Assembly (NCBI GenBank): GCA_025617745.1
Contig: CM046853.1
Location: 12,788,974-12,852,973, forward strand
DNA: 64,000 nt
Source of the DNA: Heliocidaris erythrogramma
Lineage: Eukaryota; Echinodermata; Echinoidea; Camarodonta; Echinometridae
Direction of reading: 5' to 3'
Under the pieces are notes generated by a model. It did no database searches, was not told the DNA's origin, and worked only from the letters and a program-made list of their open reading frames with translations. Of this stretch, positions 1 to 9,894 are shown piece by piece. Numbering within the stretch: position 1 is the first letter of the stretch; each line of letters starts with the position of its first letter. The position numbers were made by a program, and so were the translations under genes.

Positions 1-343
1 CTGGTTCCAATTTTTTCTGACTTGTGATTTTCATTACAGATCGAGCATACGATCTTTAACACTGGGAGTAACGCCTAAAAAAAATTGTTTACAAATTAAA
101 ATTCCTCCCATTAAGCTTCTTCATTTACTAAATATAACTTTATATATTATATTTATTAATATTATTCAAATTTCTATATTCTTTATTTCAATATAGATGT
201 TATTTGTTTATGTACAATATTGTAGATTTATATGCAGTTATTAATATTTATCTACAATTCTGTCGTTGACTCTGATTTTTCCCGATATATTTTTACACTA
301 CTATAGAAAGTGAAAACCATCTACTTCAAATTATCTGATTATA
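1..343. other. AT-rich flank, nothing recognised
   Basis: This stretch is very AT-rich, with TA/TTAT runs around 130-260. I see no reading frame, splice signal or repeat boundary that I can support. It ends at the TA dinucleotide (342-343) next to a mariner-type terminus. Confidence 0.6.
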
Positions 344-478
344 CAGTGCGTATCAAAAAAACGCAACAAGATTTGATTTCAAATTTGTGAAGATTGTGTT
401 AACTTTACACCAAAGTGAGTAGCAACATCTTAAAACCACATATCTCCTCTTTCCAATGATATCTTATTTATTCATACA

Positions 479-802
479 CGGTCATGGATGGCTGAGTAAT
501 CATTCTTTTTGGACAATGGGTCAAATTGGACTTGGGACCAAGTTTAGACACTGCAAGAAACAATGCACCTTATCAGAAATTAACTTAACAAATGGAATAA
601 TGAAATTAATAATCGCAACTTACCATTGTCTTCTTTCGGATATCTCTTTTTAACATTACATCCCATGCCCCTCAACATGGCCCCAATCCTTTCCACACAG
701 AGATTAGCTCTTTTCTCCATCTCACGCACAGCCCTGCGAATCATTGGGGCTTGGTGGCGTAGAGCTTCAAACTCATCAGTGATTCTTTGTCTCAGAGTTG
801 CA
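479..802 (+). repeat. Left arm of transposon palindrome
   Basis: This arm runs from CGGTCATGGATGG to GAGTTGCA and is reverse-complementary to 897-1210. It carries 10 bp (within the GGGGCTTGGTGG stretch near 746-757) that the right arm lacks, which accounts for 324 versus 314 bp. A few single-base differences are visible, such as AGAGCTTC against AGAACTTC. Confidence 0.9.
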
Positions 803-912
803 ATGTCAGGTGGAGGGGTAATGAACACTTTGCTCTTGAGATAACCCCAAAGAAAAAAGTCATAACAAGTCAGATCCGGAGATCGTGGTGGCCAACTGCA
901 ACTCTGAGACAA
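580..912 (-). pseudogene. Mariner-type transposase C-terminal fragment
   Basis: The minus-strand frame contains WPPRSPDLTCYDFFLWGYLK, the block that holds the last catalytic aspartate of mariner-type DDE transposases, where the usual form is SPDLTP.DFFLWG. About 80 residues of basic C-terminal tail follow (RQRITDEFEALR...) and then a stop. The N-terminal DNA-binding domain and the first two catalytic acidic residues are absent, so it cannot encode an active enzyme. The residues before the W (MSQSCS) come from the junction with the inverted arm, so the apparent start is not a real one. The second copy in the right arm reads ATLRQRITDEFEVLRQ on the + strand and then stops, because of the 10-bp deletion. 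Confidence 0.8.
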
Positions 913-1210
913 AGAATCACTGATGAGTTTGAAGTTCTACGCCAATGATTCGCAGGGCTGTGCGTGAGATGGAGAAAAGAGCTAATCTCTGTGTGGAAAG
1001 GATTGGGGCCATGTTGAGGGGCATGGGATGTAATGTTAAAAAGAGATATCCGAAAGAAGACAATGATAAGTTGCGATTATTAATTTCATTATTCCATTTG
1101 TTAAGTTAATTTCTGATAAGGTGCATTGATTCTTGCAGTGTCTAAACTTGGTCCCAAGTCCAATTTGACCCATTGTCCAAAAAGAATGATTACTCAGCCA
1201 TCCATGACCG
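897..1210 (-). repeat. Right arm of transposon palindrome
   Basis: This is the reverse-complementary copy of 479-802, ending at CCATGACCG (1210). It lacks 10 bp present in the left arm, which breaks the + strand transposase frame shortly after RQRITDEFE. Confidence 0.9.
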
Positions 1211-2348
1211 TTCCATATTCTTATAAGTGCCCATTTTGATAATTACACTTCATCCCTCACCTCACCTTTCATAAATGCTCCTATTTCAACAAGAGCATTT
1301 ATCCCTTTTGTCCCTTTTAATGTAACAAGTCATTTTCTTCTTTGTAATACATAGGCACTGATTTAATTTTTCTACTTTATAAGAACATTTTTCCGTTCTT
1401 ACAAATGCCCCTTTTCACCTCTGATAACTGCCTGATCTACCTTTTCTAAACATTCATTTATTTTGTATTAAGTGTCCTTTTCCCCATGATAAGTACCACG
1501 TTTCCCTTTTCCATAACATGTGCCCCTAATCCAAAGTGATTCAGAGCCAATATTCCCAAATGCTCACTCGCTAGGCTCGCTCGTATTAAAAGTATAGCTT
1601 ATTAAATAAATTTTCATTGTGAAATTTTGCAAATGAAACCCCATCAGAATTGTGTTTCCCCGTTTTTATATTACAATGTAATTGCGACCTCACAAATTTT
1701 GAATATTGGAAGTTGCTCGTTCGATTCGCTCGCTCGCTCAATATTCAATTCATACTATAAAACTGCAAAGCATGATGCTATATATATATATGGCCCTTAA
1801 ATCATACCCCCACTTATGAGGACCTGTCTACGCCAATGGCTATATGGACCGCAAATCATCCCCAGGTCTGAGGACCTGTCTACGCCACTGGCTTATAACA
1901 TTTATTGTAACTTGTACAATTTTTTAGAAAACCGGGGTCCTGGTATCCATTTCTTTCTATCCTTCATAATTTCATCTTAATTAATCATTACTTCTCTGTT
2001 AATTTGACATTGTCTGTTCCAATATCTATTCCTTCAAACATCTGTTTCAAAAATACATTTCAAAGAAAAGCGAAGGAAGTTAAAAATTCATCTGCTGGTT
2101 CTCCCTTATTTGTACTTGTTCAAGAATATATTTTCCTTTTTAATTTTATAGCCACAAAAAAGTTCTGGGGGCTTCCGCCGTGTAGGCTACTTAAAACTCT
2201 GTCTACGAATTCATAATTACAGTCGGATTTTTTTTTTTTTTTTTTTAGTTTTAAGATCTTTCTTTTAATAAACGTGACGCTAAATTTTATGATCTCTGGA
2301 GTTTTATATAATGGCTTTTGTTTATGTCGTTTTGTTCTTTTCTACTTT
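1211..2348. other. Non-coding repeat-like flank
   Basis: No gene is recognised. From 1220 to 1520 there are loosely periodic phrases of the type ATAAGTGCCC / ACAAATGCCCC / ATGTGCCCC, perhaps a decayed tandem array. Phrases of CTCGCTCG type occur near 1568-1590 and 1719-1741. A short diverged tandem duplication lies at 1799-1909 and is listed separately. A T18 run sits near 2228. Confidence 0.5.
1799..1909 (+). repeat. Diverged two-unit tandem duplication
   Basis: Two adjacent units of roughly 55 bp share AAATCAT..CCCC, GAGGACCTGTCTACGCCA and TGGCT-TAT. The central GAGGACCTGTCTACGCCA block is identical in both. No function is evident. Confidence 0.75.
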
Positions 2349-2537
2349 AAACACGATAAAAACTACTTTCGAAAAATAAAATCAAGGGCAAATTCAGAGG
2401 CCTATTGTACTGCCCATAGAAATCGTGTTCGGATTAAGTAATACACCATTGTAATGTTCGCACATTTCTAAAGGTGATAGACAGGGCTAATGAAATTGTC
2501 TTGAGTTTATTTTTCGAAAGTAGTTTTTATCGTGTTT
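2349..2537. repeat. Fold-back element with 32-bp perfect arms
   Basis: Bases 2349-2380 (starting AAACACGATAAAAACTAC) are exactly reverse-complementary to 2506-2537, and similarity continues inward. The loop of about 125 bp has no reading frame. It is probably a miniature inverted-repeat element; I could not settle a target duplication. Confidence 0.8.
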
Positions 2538-2540
2538 TTA

Positions 2541-5142
2541 CCAAACGTATCTTCAAATTTAACTTCACCCTAACCCAACCCCTCCCCAAAAAATGCTAAT
2601 GATGATACATTGTGTGATTTGTGTCGAATCAAAACATATCCCTGAATTCATGTATGAATGTGAATATCAAAGAGGAAATAATATAACGACAAGTGGCACC
2701 CCTTCATGTGCCATCATACGTTATAAAACATTTACATTCATACGGCTCGTTTCACCTTTAATATTTGAATGTGTATTACAGATGCATATATATACAGTAG
2801 CGGCGGTTTCAAATAAACACATCTTATTTTTAAAATTGGAACGTTTGGCCCAAGTTGACATCTGACCCCATGTATATATAACCTGTCTATAACCAACGTT
2901 GGTCTAGTCATGGAAATCTAGGATATATTTTTTTGTCCTGTAAACATTGTTTGGTTGATGGAATCACCCCATGGGTTCCACTGATTCCTGGGAATTGAAA
3001 CGTATTTTGATGACTGTTTACATTTGAGCAAAATGTTACCATGGGAAACTTCGCGGAGATGCATTCATCTATCCCCTATAAAAAAAAATTAAGAAAACGA
3101 GTTGTAAAATACATGTTGTATATGGATTCTGTTTCAATTGTGTTTTTTTTTTAGTATTTGTGTTAATGCAAATGTATGAGAATACATTATGCTAAAGCAA
3201 ATGTCATTTAGTAGAAATTAAATAACGACAAAATTACAAGATCAGGTCTTATCAACCCTCAATTTACTAATATCGAATTATTGTTTCCAAAATCAACGAG
3301 TCGCAATAAATAATTGTGAATTCTTTCTTTCTAAATTGAAAATAAAATAGATGGAAGGTATGGACAAAATAAACATCTGGCACCATCGTGAATTAAATGC
3401 TGATTCTCATATCTTAATTGCTCCTGTCCGAAATCTACCAGAGCTTGATTACAAGAACATCACACTGCATGGGTCAAATAACATGAGTGTACAGTCCTAA
3501 TGACTTTGTTATAACCAGGTTCCAATTGATGTATTTGAATAATTCAAGAGGCAGCGTTACAACCAATCCGCTCCCGACATATTACACAACAAAATCAATA
3601 ACATAATAATTATGTTATACACTCTGACAGTTTCACAATAATCATTTTATATTCATTGATCATCAGATTGCTCTTGAAATTCTATAGGTCGTTCTTTAAC
3701 CTAAATAATTGTCCTCAAACTACACGTTGGTACATGATAAACATACTTGACAACATGCACTGAATAACAGGAGTAATGAAAAAGCGGTGGATTATTTATT
3801 TTTGTTGTTGGTGTTTTGTGTTTTGTGTTTTTTTTTGGTTTTTTTTTTGGTTTTTTTTTTTTTTTTTTTTTGGGGGGGTTGTTTTTTGTATGTTTTTTGG
3901 TACAGTGTGCCGGCAAAGGGTATAATCACCCAGACCAGTGGTGGCGATTTCTTGTCATGACCGGAGGATGCTACTTTCAAGGAAGCTTTAGCAACCGAGT
4001 GTGGAATTGTGTATGATCGTAACCCCCCTCCCCCCCCCCCCCCCACACACACACACTTGCATTAGAAGATTTTGTATTTTTCAGAACAAAACCTATACTG
4101 TATATGCATTCTAGTGACGTCCTGAAGTAGTAAATTGCATTCATTCGTTAACCAAAAAATAGCATTCGTTGTTTGGAACTGTGCATTTTCGAACATATTT
4201 TTAAAAACACTTCCTTCTGTTTTTGATGGGGCTTATATAGGCATGCAGTGTTAATTGATTTTTATACAAGTTTTTCAGCAATACTTCAATTTCGGAGAGA
4301 GGCAATCCCGAACATTTTAAAGATATAATTAGAACCCTGTCCTCTTTCAATCGCACCTTGCATTTCGTTGCCATTATGGAAATTTGTATTTAATACTCTA
4401 CCGTAGTTCTTGTAAATAATTATACACTTATATATAATCTCTTACTTTATGCGATACCTGTACCTTCCCTTAACAGCTCATCTTCTCCAATAATATTATT
4501 TTAACATTTTGAACAGTAAAACGTTGCAGTTCATAGAGCAATCAGACTCAAACACTGTGTTGCAGCTTTTATTGCTATATACTGTAGATCCTCCTCAAAT
4601 AAAAATCAAGGGGAGAGCAGCCTCTGTCCAAGCCTATATTAGCAGAGTGCACGTTTACACATTAAATTTAGCATAATTTTCTGGCACTTTCTCGAGTTAT
4701 GTGGCCTAATTCCATATACGATTTGGGTATTATTGTGCACTGAAATTTATTAACTAATGAACTGTTATGCGATATAAGAATTAAGCATTTTATAACCAAG
4801 AATTGAAATTAAGTTAAGATATTTCTTTACACTCTTTTTTTTTGTTCTTGTTGTCAGATTGAAAGACAAATTCAGATTTTAAATTGAATGACTTCATATA
4901 CGTGAAAGTGAAAAATTAGATCATTCAGTTCCATGTTATAAACAATGAGTGATAATGTGGGAAATTAATGAAACTAAGTACATTTTATACCGTATTGGTG
5001 CTTAAGGTAAATTATAAAAAAGCGTTATTTTTCATTGAAGAAAGGTTATAGTCTGTAGGAACTTAAATGAAGAAAGCTGTAGAGTTATACCTATACTTGA
5101 TCATGCATAGCTACACATTCAATTATTCATTAAAAACGCTTT

Positions 5143-5143
<1 letters not shown>
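2541..5143. other. Non-coding, low-complexity-rich flank
   Basis: No gene or element boundary is recognised. Notable content is a T/G-rich tract at about 3800-3895 (TTTGTTGTTGG running into long T runs and G7) and a C-rich tract followed by (AC)n at about 4023-4056. Apparent long reading frames over 3700-4050 come only from these low-complexity tracts. Confidence 0.5.

Positions 5144-5208
<65 letters not shown>
5144..5208 (+). repeat. (TAA)n microsatellite
   Basis: An uninterrupted trinucleotide TAA/AAT array of about 65 bp. Confidence 0.95.
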
Positions 5209-5209
<1 letters not shown>

Positions 5210-5245
5210 CGTTCTTGTATCGCATATCACACTGTGATATAACGG

Positions 5246-5415
5246 GTGACATTTTGTTCCTGCGACATTTGCTCCTCCGTCCATATCTCGAAAGGTCATG
5301 ATTTTTTTTTTGTTAAGGACAATGTGAAGATTAGGGTTCGGGTTAGGGTTAGGTTTATAAGTTAAGGATTAACATGACAAAGTTAGACCGGAGCAATTGT
5401 CGCAGTAAATGTCAC
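5246..5415. repeat. Small inverted-repeat element containing telomere-like TTAGGG units
   Basis: The left end (GTGACATTTTG, then CTGCGACATTTGCTCC) is matched in inverse by the right end (CCGGAGCAATTGTCGCAG, then TAAATGTCAC), with a 3-4 bp offset. Inside, 5331-5353 holds four TTAGGG-like units, one of them degenerate (TTCGGG). It may be a MITE. The telomere-like units look like part of the element rather than a chromosome-end remnant. Confidence 0.65.
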
Positions 5416-5914
5416 GGAACCGCTACCAAAAATATATATTTGAAGGTGTTTGGATATTATTACCCAGGCTTAAGCTGCGGCGGCCGTAATCAGCGCACAG
5501 TGCATTTAAAGGAATAAATCCTGCCATGTACCCATTTCCTGTATTAAGCATGTTTATGATTATTCATTATACATTTCACATGAGATGAAACTTATTAATA
5601 GCATAAATCAAAACCAAAAACAATATCAAAGTGCATTGTCAATCCCATTAAACAAATAGGATCCAATTAGTTGATACATCTTAAATTACATTAATTAGTT
5701 TTCGAGCAAAAGTAAAAACCAAAAGCAATATCAAAGTGGTATAGTATCCCTGGCCATGAAACAGAGAATTATCATCTTATCAGTTGATAAATCTGAAATA
5801 GGATACTTATATGAAACGGATTGGGAAACTCGCGATTTCAGCGGCACTTACTCACTCAAACCATACAGTGGCCTTTTCAATTTCACTTTTTATAATTTCT
5901 TGTTTTTATTTGCG
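5416..5914. other. Non-coding, with a short local duplication
   Basis: No gene is seen. AAACCAAAAACAATATCAAAGTG (about 5612-5634) recurs in close form at about 5716-5738, and both copies are followed within about 10 bases by ATCCC. This suggests a small local duplication next to the LINE fragment. Confidence 0.5.
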
Positions 5915-6598
5915 GAAGATAATTTGCACTTAAAAACTAGTAGGTCAAATTTAGGACAAATACAAATGTACTTGAAAAATAAACTGAGTAGGTGTATCGA
6001 AATTGTCAGTCATATTTTAAGAACATCCGGTACTCGGGTCCTAAGCTGTGGAACGTTATCCCTGACACAATAAAATACTCCGCATCTCTTGCCAGCTTCT
6101 CAAGAAGGATAAAAACATTTCACTTCATCTTACAAATAATATGGTTTAAGATTCTTCCTAACCCTCCATTGGGTCTATTATATCCCTCTCTTCTCTCTGC
6201 TCCTTTGTGAATACATCTCTTATCCATACTCATTGTATGTTGCACCTCCATCCTTCCCCCTTTTCCCCTCGTTCTCCCTCTTTTTCTTTCTTCTCTTTCT
6301 CTCTTTCCTTTTTTTCTTTTTTCCCTCCAATTAAGCTCAGCGGTTATGGAATGTTATCTTTTTTTCTTTTTTTTGTATGTAGTTATTGTCTTTTTATATT
6401 TATTATGTAATATTATGTATTATGTTACTAAGGGCACCCTCGCCTCAAGCTTTTGCTTTTAGAGGTGTGTCCTCCAACAGTATGTACCATATGAATGTGT
6501 ATTATGTCGTATTTTTGGTTAAAAACATTATTATTTTGTACACTTATATTGAAAAGTTGGAAATAAATGTTTTGAAATTGAAAATTGAATTGAAGAAA
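5915..6598 (+). mobile_element. LINE (non-LTR retrotransposon) 3' end
   Basis: The + strand around 6010-6130 encodes IRYSGPKLWNVIPDTIKYSA followed by SLASFSRRIKTF. This matches the conserved tail of non-LTR reverse transcriptases (IR..GPK.WN.LP..IK...SL..F.R.LK). An EDNLHLKTSRSNLGQ block in another frame just upstream belongs to the same protein, so a frameshift lies between them. A pyrimidine-rich 3' UTR follows, then a tail with GGAAATAAATGTTTTGAA at about 6558, ending in AATTGAATTGAA. The rest of the element is absent (5'-truncated). Confidence 0.75.
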
Positions 6599-6660
6599 GT
6601 ATTACAAGTTCCATTCCCGTCTCCATTCGCTTGCTCGCAAAGTGTGGCAATTGATGCAAT
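6580..6660 (-). repeat. Inverted partner of the 8.5-kb segment
   Basis: The reverse complement reads ATCAATTGCC.ACACTTTGCGAGCAAGCGAATGGA, which matches the segment near 8500-8560 (CTTTGCGAGCAAGCGAATGG is identical). The 8.5-kb copy lacks one of two tandem GAATGGA phrases. It is part of a dispersed repeat of unknown family. Confidence 0.7.
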
Positions 6661-6733
6661 TTTGTACAGTCTATATTGTTTTGTTCGCCTCCAATGCGAG
6701 AAAACCACATTGTTTGAATAGGTCATAGAAGCC

Positions 6734-6736
<3 letters not shown>

Positions 6737-6779
<43 letters not shown>
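6737..6779 (+). repeat. (TA)n microsatellite
   Basis: A pure AT/TA dinucleotide array of about 42 bp. Confidence 0.95.
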
Positions 6780-6781
<2 letters not shown>

Positions 6782-7192
6782 TTGGGAGGCACTTTTTAAG
6801 TGCTGCAGTGCCTTCCATATTTTATAAATTCATTTTTGAACTTCCGCTGTCGTCACAGAACTTAGGAGTTCTGTGACTGTCGTACGCACGAACGAATTCC
6901 TTTTGTTATGCACGCAACCTATACCGATTAGCTATGAAGGGGAGGAAGTTTATTGGGATACTGGCAAATAACATCGTGACGTGGCCGCATGCTGTACTGT
7001 GTATACTATGTATACGGCTCAACAACAACAACAATGGGATTCTCAGATAGGATGTAAAATACCACGCAAGATATATGATCAACGTTAAGGGTATACAAAT
7101 CAGAGATGTTAGACGGGTTTCCCTGTTTAGGGTATTAAAATCTGCTCCTACTGCAATCTGCTTTTCAGCAAGTGATTTACGCGGATGATGTA

Positions 7193-7196
<4 letters not shown>
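6780..7196. other. Non-coding
   Basis: No supported gene. A small inverted repeat AGAACTTAGGAGTTCT lies near 6857-6872, and a CAA run near 7022-7034. Confidence 0.5.

Positions 7197-7224
<28 letters not shown>
7197..7224 (+). repeat. G28 homopolymer
   Basis: An uninterrupted run of 28 G. It is the first of a cluster of G and C runs between 7.2 and 7.82 kb. Confidence 0.9.
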
Positions 7225-7335
7225 TCGCAATCAATTCGGATCGATAGGTGCCCATAAACTTTTCTGCCTTTTATTTGTGAAGCTTCGGCTTCTTTTGAAG
7301 TTTGATTTATGTAAGCATTCCATTCCATTTTTATG

Positions 7336-7426
7336 TATGTATTTATTTATTTATTTATTAATTATTTTTTGTTTGTATTTATTTATTTATTTATTTATTT
7401 ATTTATTTTTTTTTTTTGGGGGGGGG
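7336..7426 (+). repeat. (TTTA)n tract running into T and G runs
   Basis: TTTA tetranucleotides with short interruptions, followed by about 12 T and then about 9 G. The long reading frame over this region is a low-complexity artefact. Confidence 0.9.
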
Positions 7427-7635
7427 ACTGTTTCTAAATTGAAATTACTTCTTTCTGTGTTAGAATTTTTTTGTGGGGGGGGGTTGATGTTAGATGAGAC
7501 AGGATGAGGGGGAGGAGCATGTAACTGTTAGATGTAAAAAAAGGGGGTTTGGCCACTTCATATTAAAGACTCTTTATTTCAATTTAATTTAAAGTGGTGC
7601 AAATCCATTTTGAAATACGGTGGGCGGGGGGTCTG

Positions 7636-7810
7636 AAAATTTTCTGACAAGCAAAAAAAGAAAGAAGAAAAAAAAAAAGAAAGTTATCACATTTTGGGGG
7701 TCTACTTTTCCTCCAAAATTCTCTGACAAGCAAACAAACAACCCCCCCCCCCCCAAAAAAAAAGGTTATCACGCCGGTCCTCTTGGGGGTGGGGTGTAAA
7801 GAAGGAGCCC
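7636..7810 (+). repeat. Diverged two-unit tandem duplication with G/C runs
   Basis: Unit 1 (7636-7714) and unit 2 (7715 to about 7810) share AAAATT.TCTGACAAGCAAA, an A-rich stretch, GTTATCAC and a GGGGG block. Unit 2 has gained a long C run (about 7742-7754). A further C run follows at about 7809-7818. No coding potential is seen. Confidence 0.7.
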
Positions 7811-7819
7811 CCCCCCCCA

Positions 7820-8339
7820 ACCAAATTTTCCTTTGAAAATATTTTCACTATACTCAACCGCAGATTGTGGACGTTTTTATGCCGCAAGAGGACACCGTGA
7901 TCGTTACCTGATCATGCCGTTGCCCCGCTGGGCAATCTTCGGACAGACTATCTTTGAAAAGAAATTGAGTTTTTATATTAAAAAATGCACTATATTTTTG
8001 CCAAACCGATAAAAAGTTATCTTGTATACCTTTGTAGATGGCGCTATAGCCAGACACACCACCGAGCTCGCTGAGCAGAGGAAAGACGATCACACACAGA
8101 AGCCAGCTGAGTGGTTGTATTCGTTCAAAGTTTGATGATGCATAGTCTATGCTCGTATTTTTCTATCTCCGTATGAGAAGATTGTTACATTTTCGCTCTT
8201 TTGTTTCGAAGTAAAAAAAAAAACTAAGTTTTGAATTTTACTATTCCATTCGATTTCAATAACATAATATGTGTCCAAGTTGTATAAGTATGAATTAATG
8301 AACATATAGTAATTTCCTTAACTGAAATGATAAATTGGG
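7820..8339. other. Non-coding, upstream of the putative promoter
   Basis: No gene is recognised. CpG frequency begins to rise from about 7860, with phrases such as CCGTTGCCCCGCTGGGCAAT near 7917-7936. I could not assign a function. Confidence 0.45.
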
Positions 8340-8560
8340 GTCTGTACGCTATAAAACAATTTTCTCTATGCGGTACCGTGATTGCGCAACACCGCCTATC
8401 ATCATCAGGTGCCGTCGACCGCGCGCTGCATACATACACACCCAATCCCGCTGCTGGAATCTTCGACCGACTCGACTCACATTGACTTTCCACGCCGTTT
8501 AGATCAATCGCGACTCTTTGCGAGCAAGCGAATGGAACTTTTAATAGTACTTTATTAAAT
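8340..8560 (+). promoter_or_regulatory. Candidate promoter: CpG-dense patch upstream of a strong donor site
   Basis: Bases 8365-8530 hold about 19 CpG dinucleotides (including CCGTCGACCGCGCGC near 8413-8427), far more than surrounding DNA. A strong splice donor lies downstream at 8628, so this is a reasonable place for a transcription start on the + strand. There is no convincing TATA box. Part of it (about 8500-8560) resembles a dispersed repeat also found inverted at 6580-6660, which weakens the case. Transcription start mapping would decide. Confidence 0.35.
8500..8560 (+). repeat. Dispersed repeat copy in the putative promoter
   Basis: It shares CTTTGCGAGCAAGCGAATGG and flanking bases with the reverse complement of 6580-6660, with a roughly 14-bp deletion relative to that copy. 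Confidence 0.7.
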
Positions 8561-8627
8561 TGTTACCGTGGACAGCTTACATCCAAACACCTTTGAGGAG
8601 AATAGTTGGATATATTTTAAGTTCAGG
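8561..8627 (+). other. Candidate non-coding first exon (3' end)
   Basis: The exon would end in TTCAGG followed by GTAAGC (donor at 8628), a good match to the animal 5' splice consensus. The start is not defined; I give only the part closest to the donor. If it belongs to the plexin gene it would be joined, directly or through other exons, to 23084-23131 and then 38611. It is coded by position and splice signal only, with no conserved protein. Confidence 0.3.
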
Positions 8628-9501
8628 GTAAGCTTAAGATTACTTTTAATTCTATTTTCCCCCAGTAAAATACACCTTTGTTACTTGTTTCGCGAGGGGA
8701 GCGTAAACGGGTCTGAGTTACGGACACTTACCCGCTTATGAGTAATGCATGTACCCCTCTGACTCTGTCTCTGATCATTCGGACTCCCACGCTTGCTTTC
8801 TTCATCGCATATTATTTTCTCAGAACTTGACGTTATTTGTAACTGATCAAACTTTGTTATATGCCTACTGAGTTTTCTGATTTCAAATTGGGGAAAATTG
8901 ACATGTCTTTGAAATATCAAGAAGTTAGTGTAGGCTTTTTGTCAATATGTTCACGGTACAAATTACAATTTCATTATTTTCATCCTGTTCATTGTCACTT
9001 AAAATTTGTATGTTCTTGTTCTGTCACTTGTATATTTTGGATTGTGAAGTTGTGATGTATGTTATTTTTCCCCTTTTCATTATTGTCATTTTTAGCCCAT
9101 TTTTTAAATAAGAGGAATAATCCTTTAAAAAAAAAAGGTCTTGAGGATTGTGTGTTTTGTTGATTTGATTATAAAATTATTTCTCCAACAGTAAAAGAAG
9201 CTTAATGATGATATCAATTTCCATAGACCACTAACTAGGAAGACATTTCAGTGAATATGCATGATTGTTAATAACTGTGTAGGGTCTATATAGATATTTT
9301 TAGCAGAAATATATATTAGGGCATTGTAAATGCCTTATTTAAATAGTTGTACTGATATTTTGTTAATGAGTAAAAATATTTTAGGTTTGCACTGTCTTTG
9401 AGATAAATGTGGCTGTCAATTGAGTCTGGAATTTCCCCTGGTCTGTTGACCTGGTCAAATAAGTGCATTTGCATTTGGCTACATAAATTATGGTGTATTG
9501 T

Positions 9502-9539
9502 ATCAAGGAGTTATCACAGGTCAGTGATAACTCCTTGAT
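9502..9539. repeat. Perfect 16-bp hairpin with 6-nt loop
   Basis: ATCAAGGAGTTATCAC (9502-9517), loop AGGTCA, then GTGATAACTCCTTGAT (9524-9539), with no mismatches. It has no obvious element around it and no T-run. I see no second copy in the window. Function unknown. Confidence 0.9.
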
Positions 9540-9790
9540 TGTATACCCTCCCTTTTTAAACTTGTGGTGTGGCAATGGTCAGTGAATAGACCCAATGTGG
9601 TCATTGGGCCTCCCATAAATCTGGATAGCTTACAGGTGTGTAAGCACATGGTGTTATGAGTAGTCCAATTTGGGGATTATGGGAGCAAACAGTTTAATTG
9701 CAAAGCTCATTTTACAGCCTTAATTGGGATTCAGGAAGGGGGATTAATAAGGGGTAGGCTGATTGATAAGGGGTAGGGGGCATTGGATGG

Positions 9791-9894
9791 CCTTGGGAGA
9801 ATGGATGGTATAATGGGGATAAGCTTGTCTGGACTTGTTTTATCAGTTTAGCTCAGGTTGGAGCTGAGGAAATGGGAGTCTTGATAATCTTGGC
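9791..9894 (+). repeat. 104-bp repeat, inverted copy at 28151-28252
   Basis: The segment from CCTTGGGAGAATGGATGG to GATAATCTTGGC recurs in inverse orientation at 28151-28252 with a 2-bp indel (GGTATAATGG versus GGTAATGG) and few substitutions. The distant copy sits between two terminal sequences of a TTAA fold-back element, so this is probably mobile DNA. Confidence 0.85.

Larger units (their letters stand above)
344..1210 (-). mobile_element. Rearranged mariner-type (Tc1/mariner superfamily) element forming a long palindrome
   Basis: The segment begins directly after a TA with CAGTGCGTATCAAAAAAACG, which has the look of a mariner terminal repeat (CAGTGCG then an A-run). A transposase 3' end on the minus strand follows, then an inverted second copy of that same 3' end. 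No matching terminus is visible to the right of 1210, so this is not an intact element. The left arm 479-802 and right arm 897-1210 are near-identical inverted copies around a 94-bp single-copy centre (803-896). Family assignment rests on the terminus and on the WPPRSPDLT..DFF block of the encoded fragment. Confidence 0.75.

Noticed and set aside
3700-4052. Long open frames of Lys/Asn- or Phe/Gly-rich peptides on both strands
   Set aside because: They are translations of T, A, G and C runs with no domain or splice context.
5331-5353. Interstitial telomere as a chromosome fusion point
   Set aside because: Only four units, and they lie inside a small element with matched ends.
7172-7507. Open frame with Gly run and Phe/Leu-rich stretch resembling a membrane protein
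   Set aside because: The glycines come from G28 and the hydrophobic part from a TTTA tract.
9518-9523. AGGTCA in a hairpin loop as a nuclear-receptor half-site
   Set aside because: A single hexamer in a loop is not evidence of binding.
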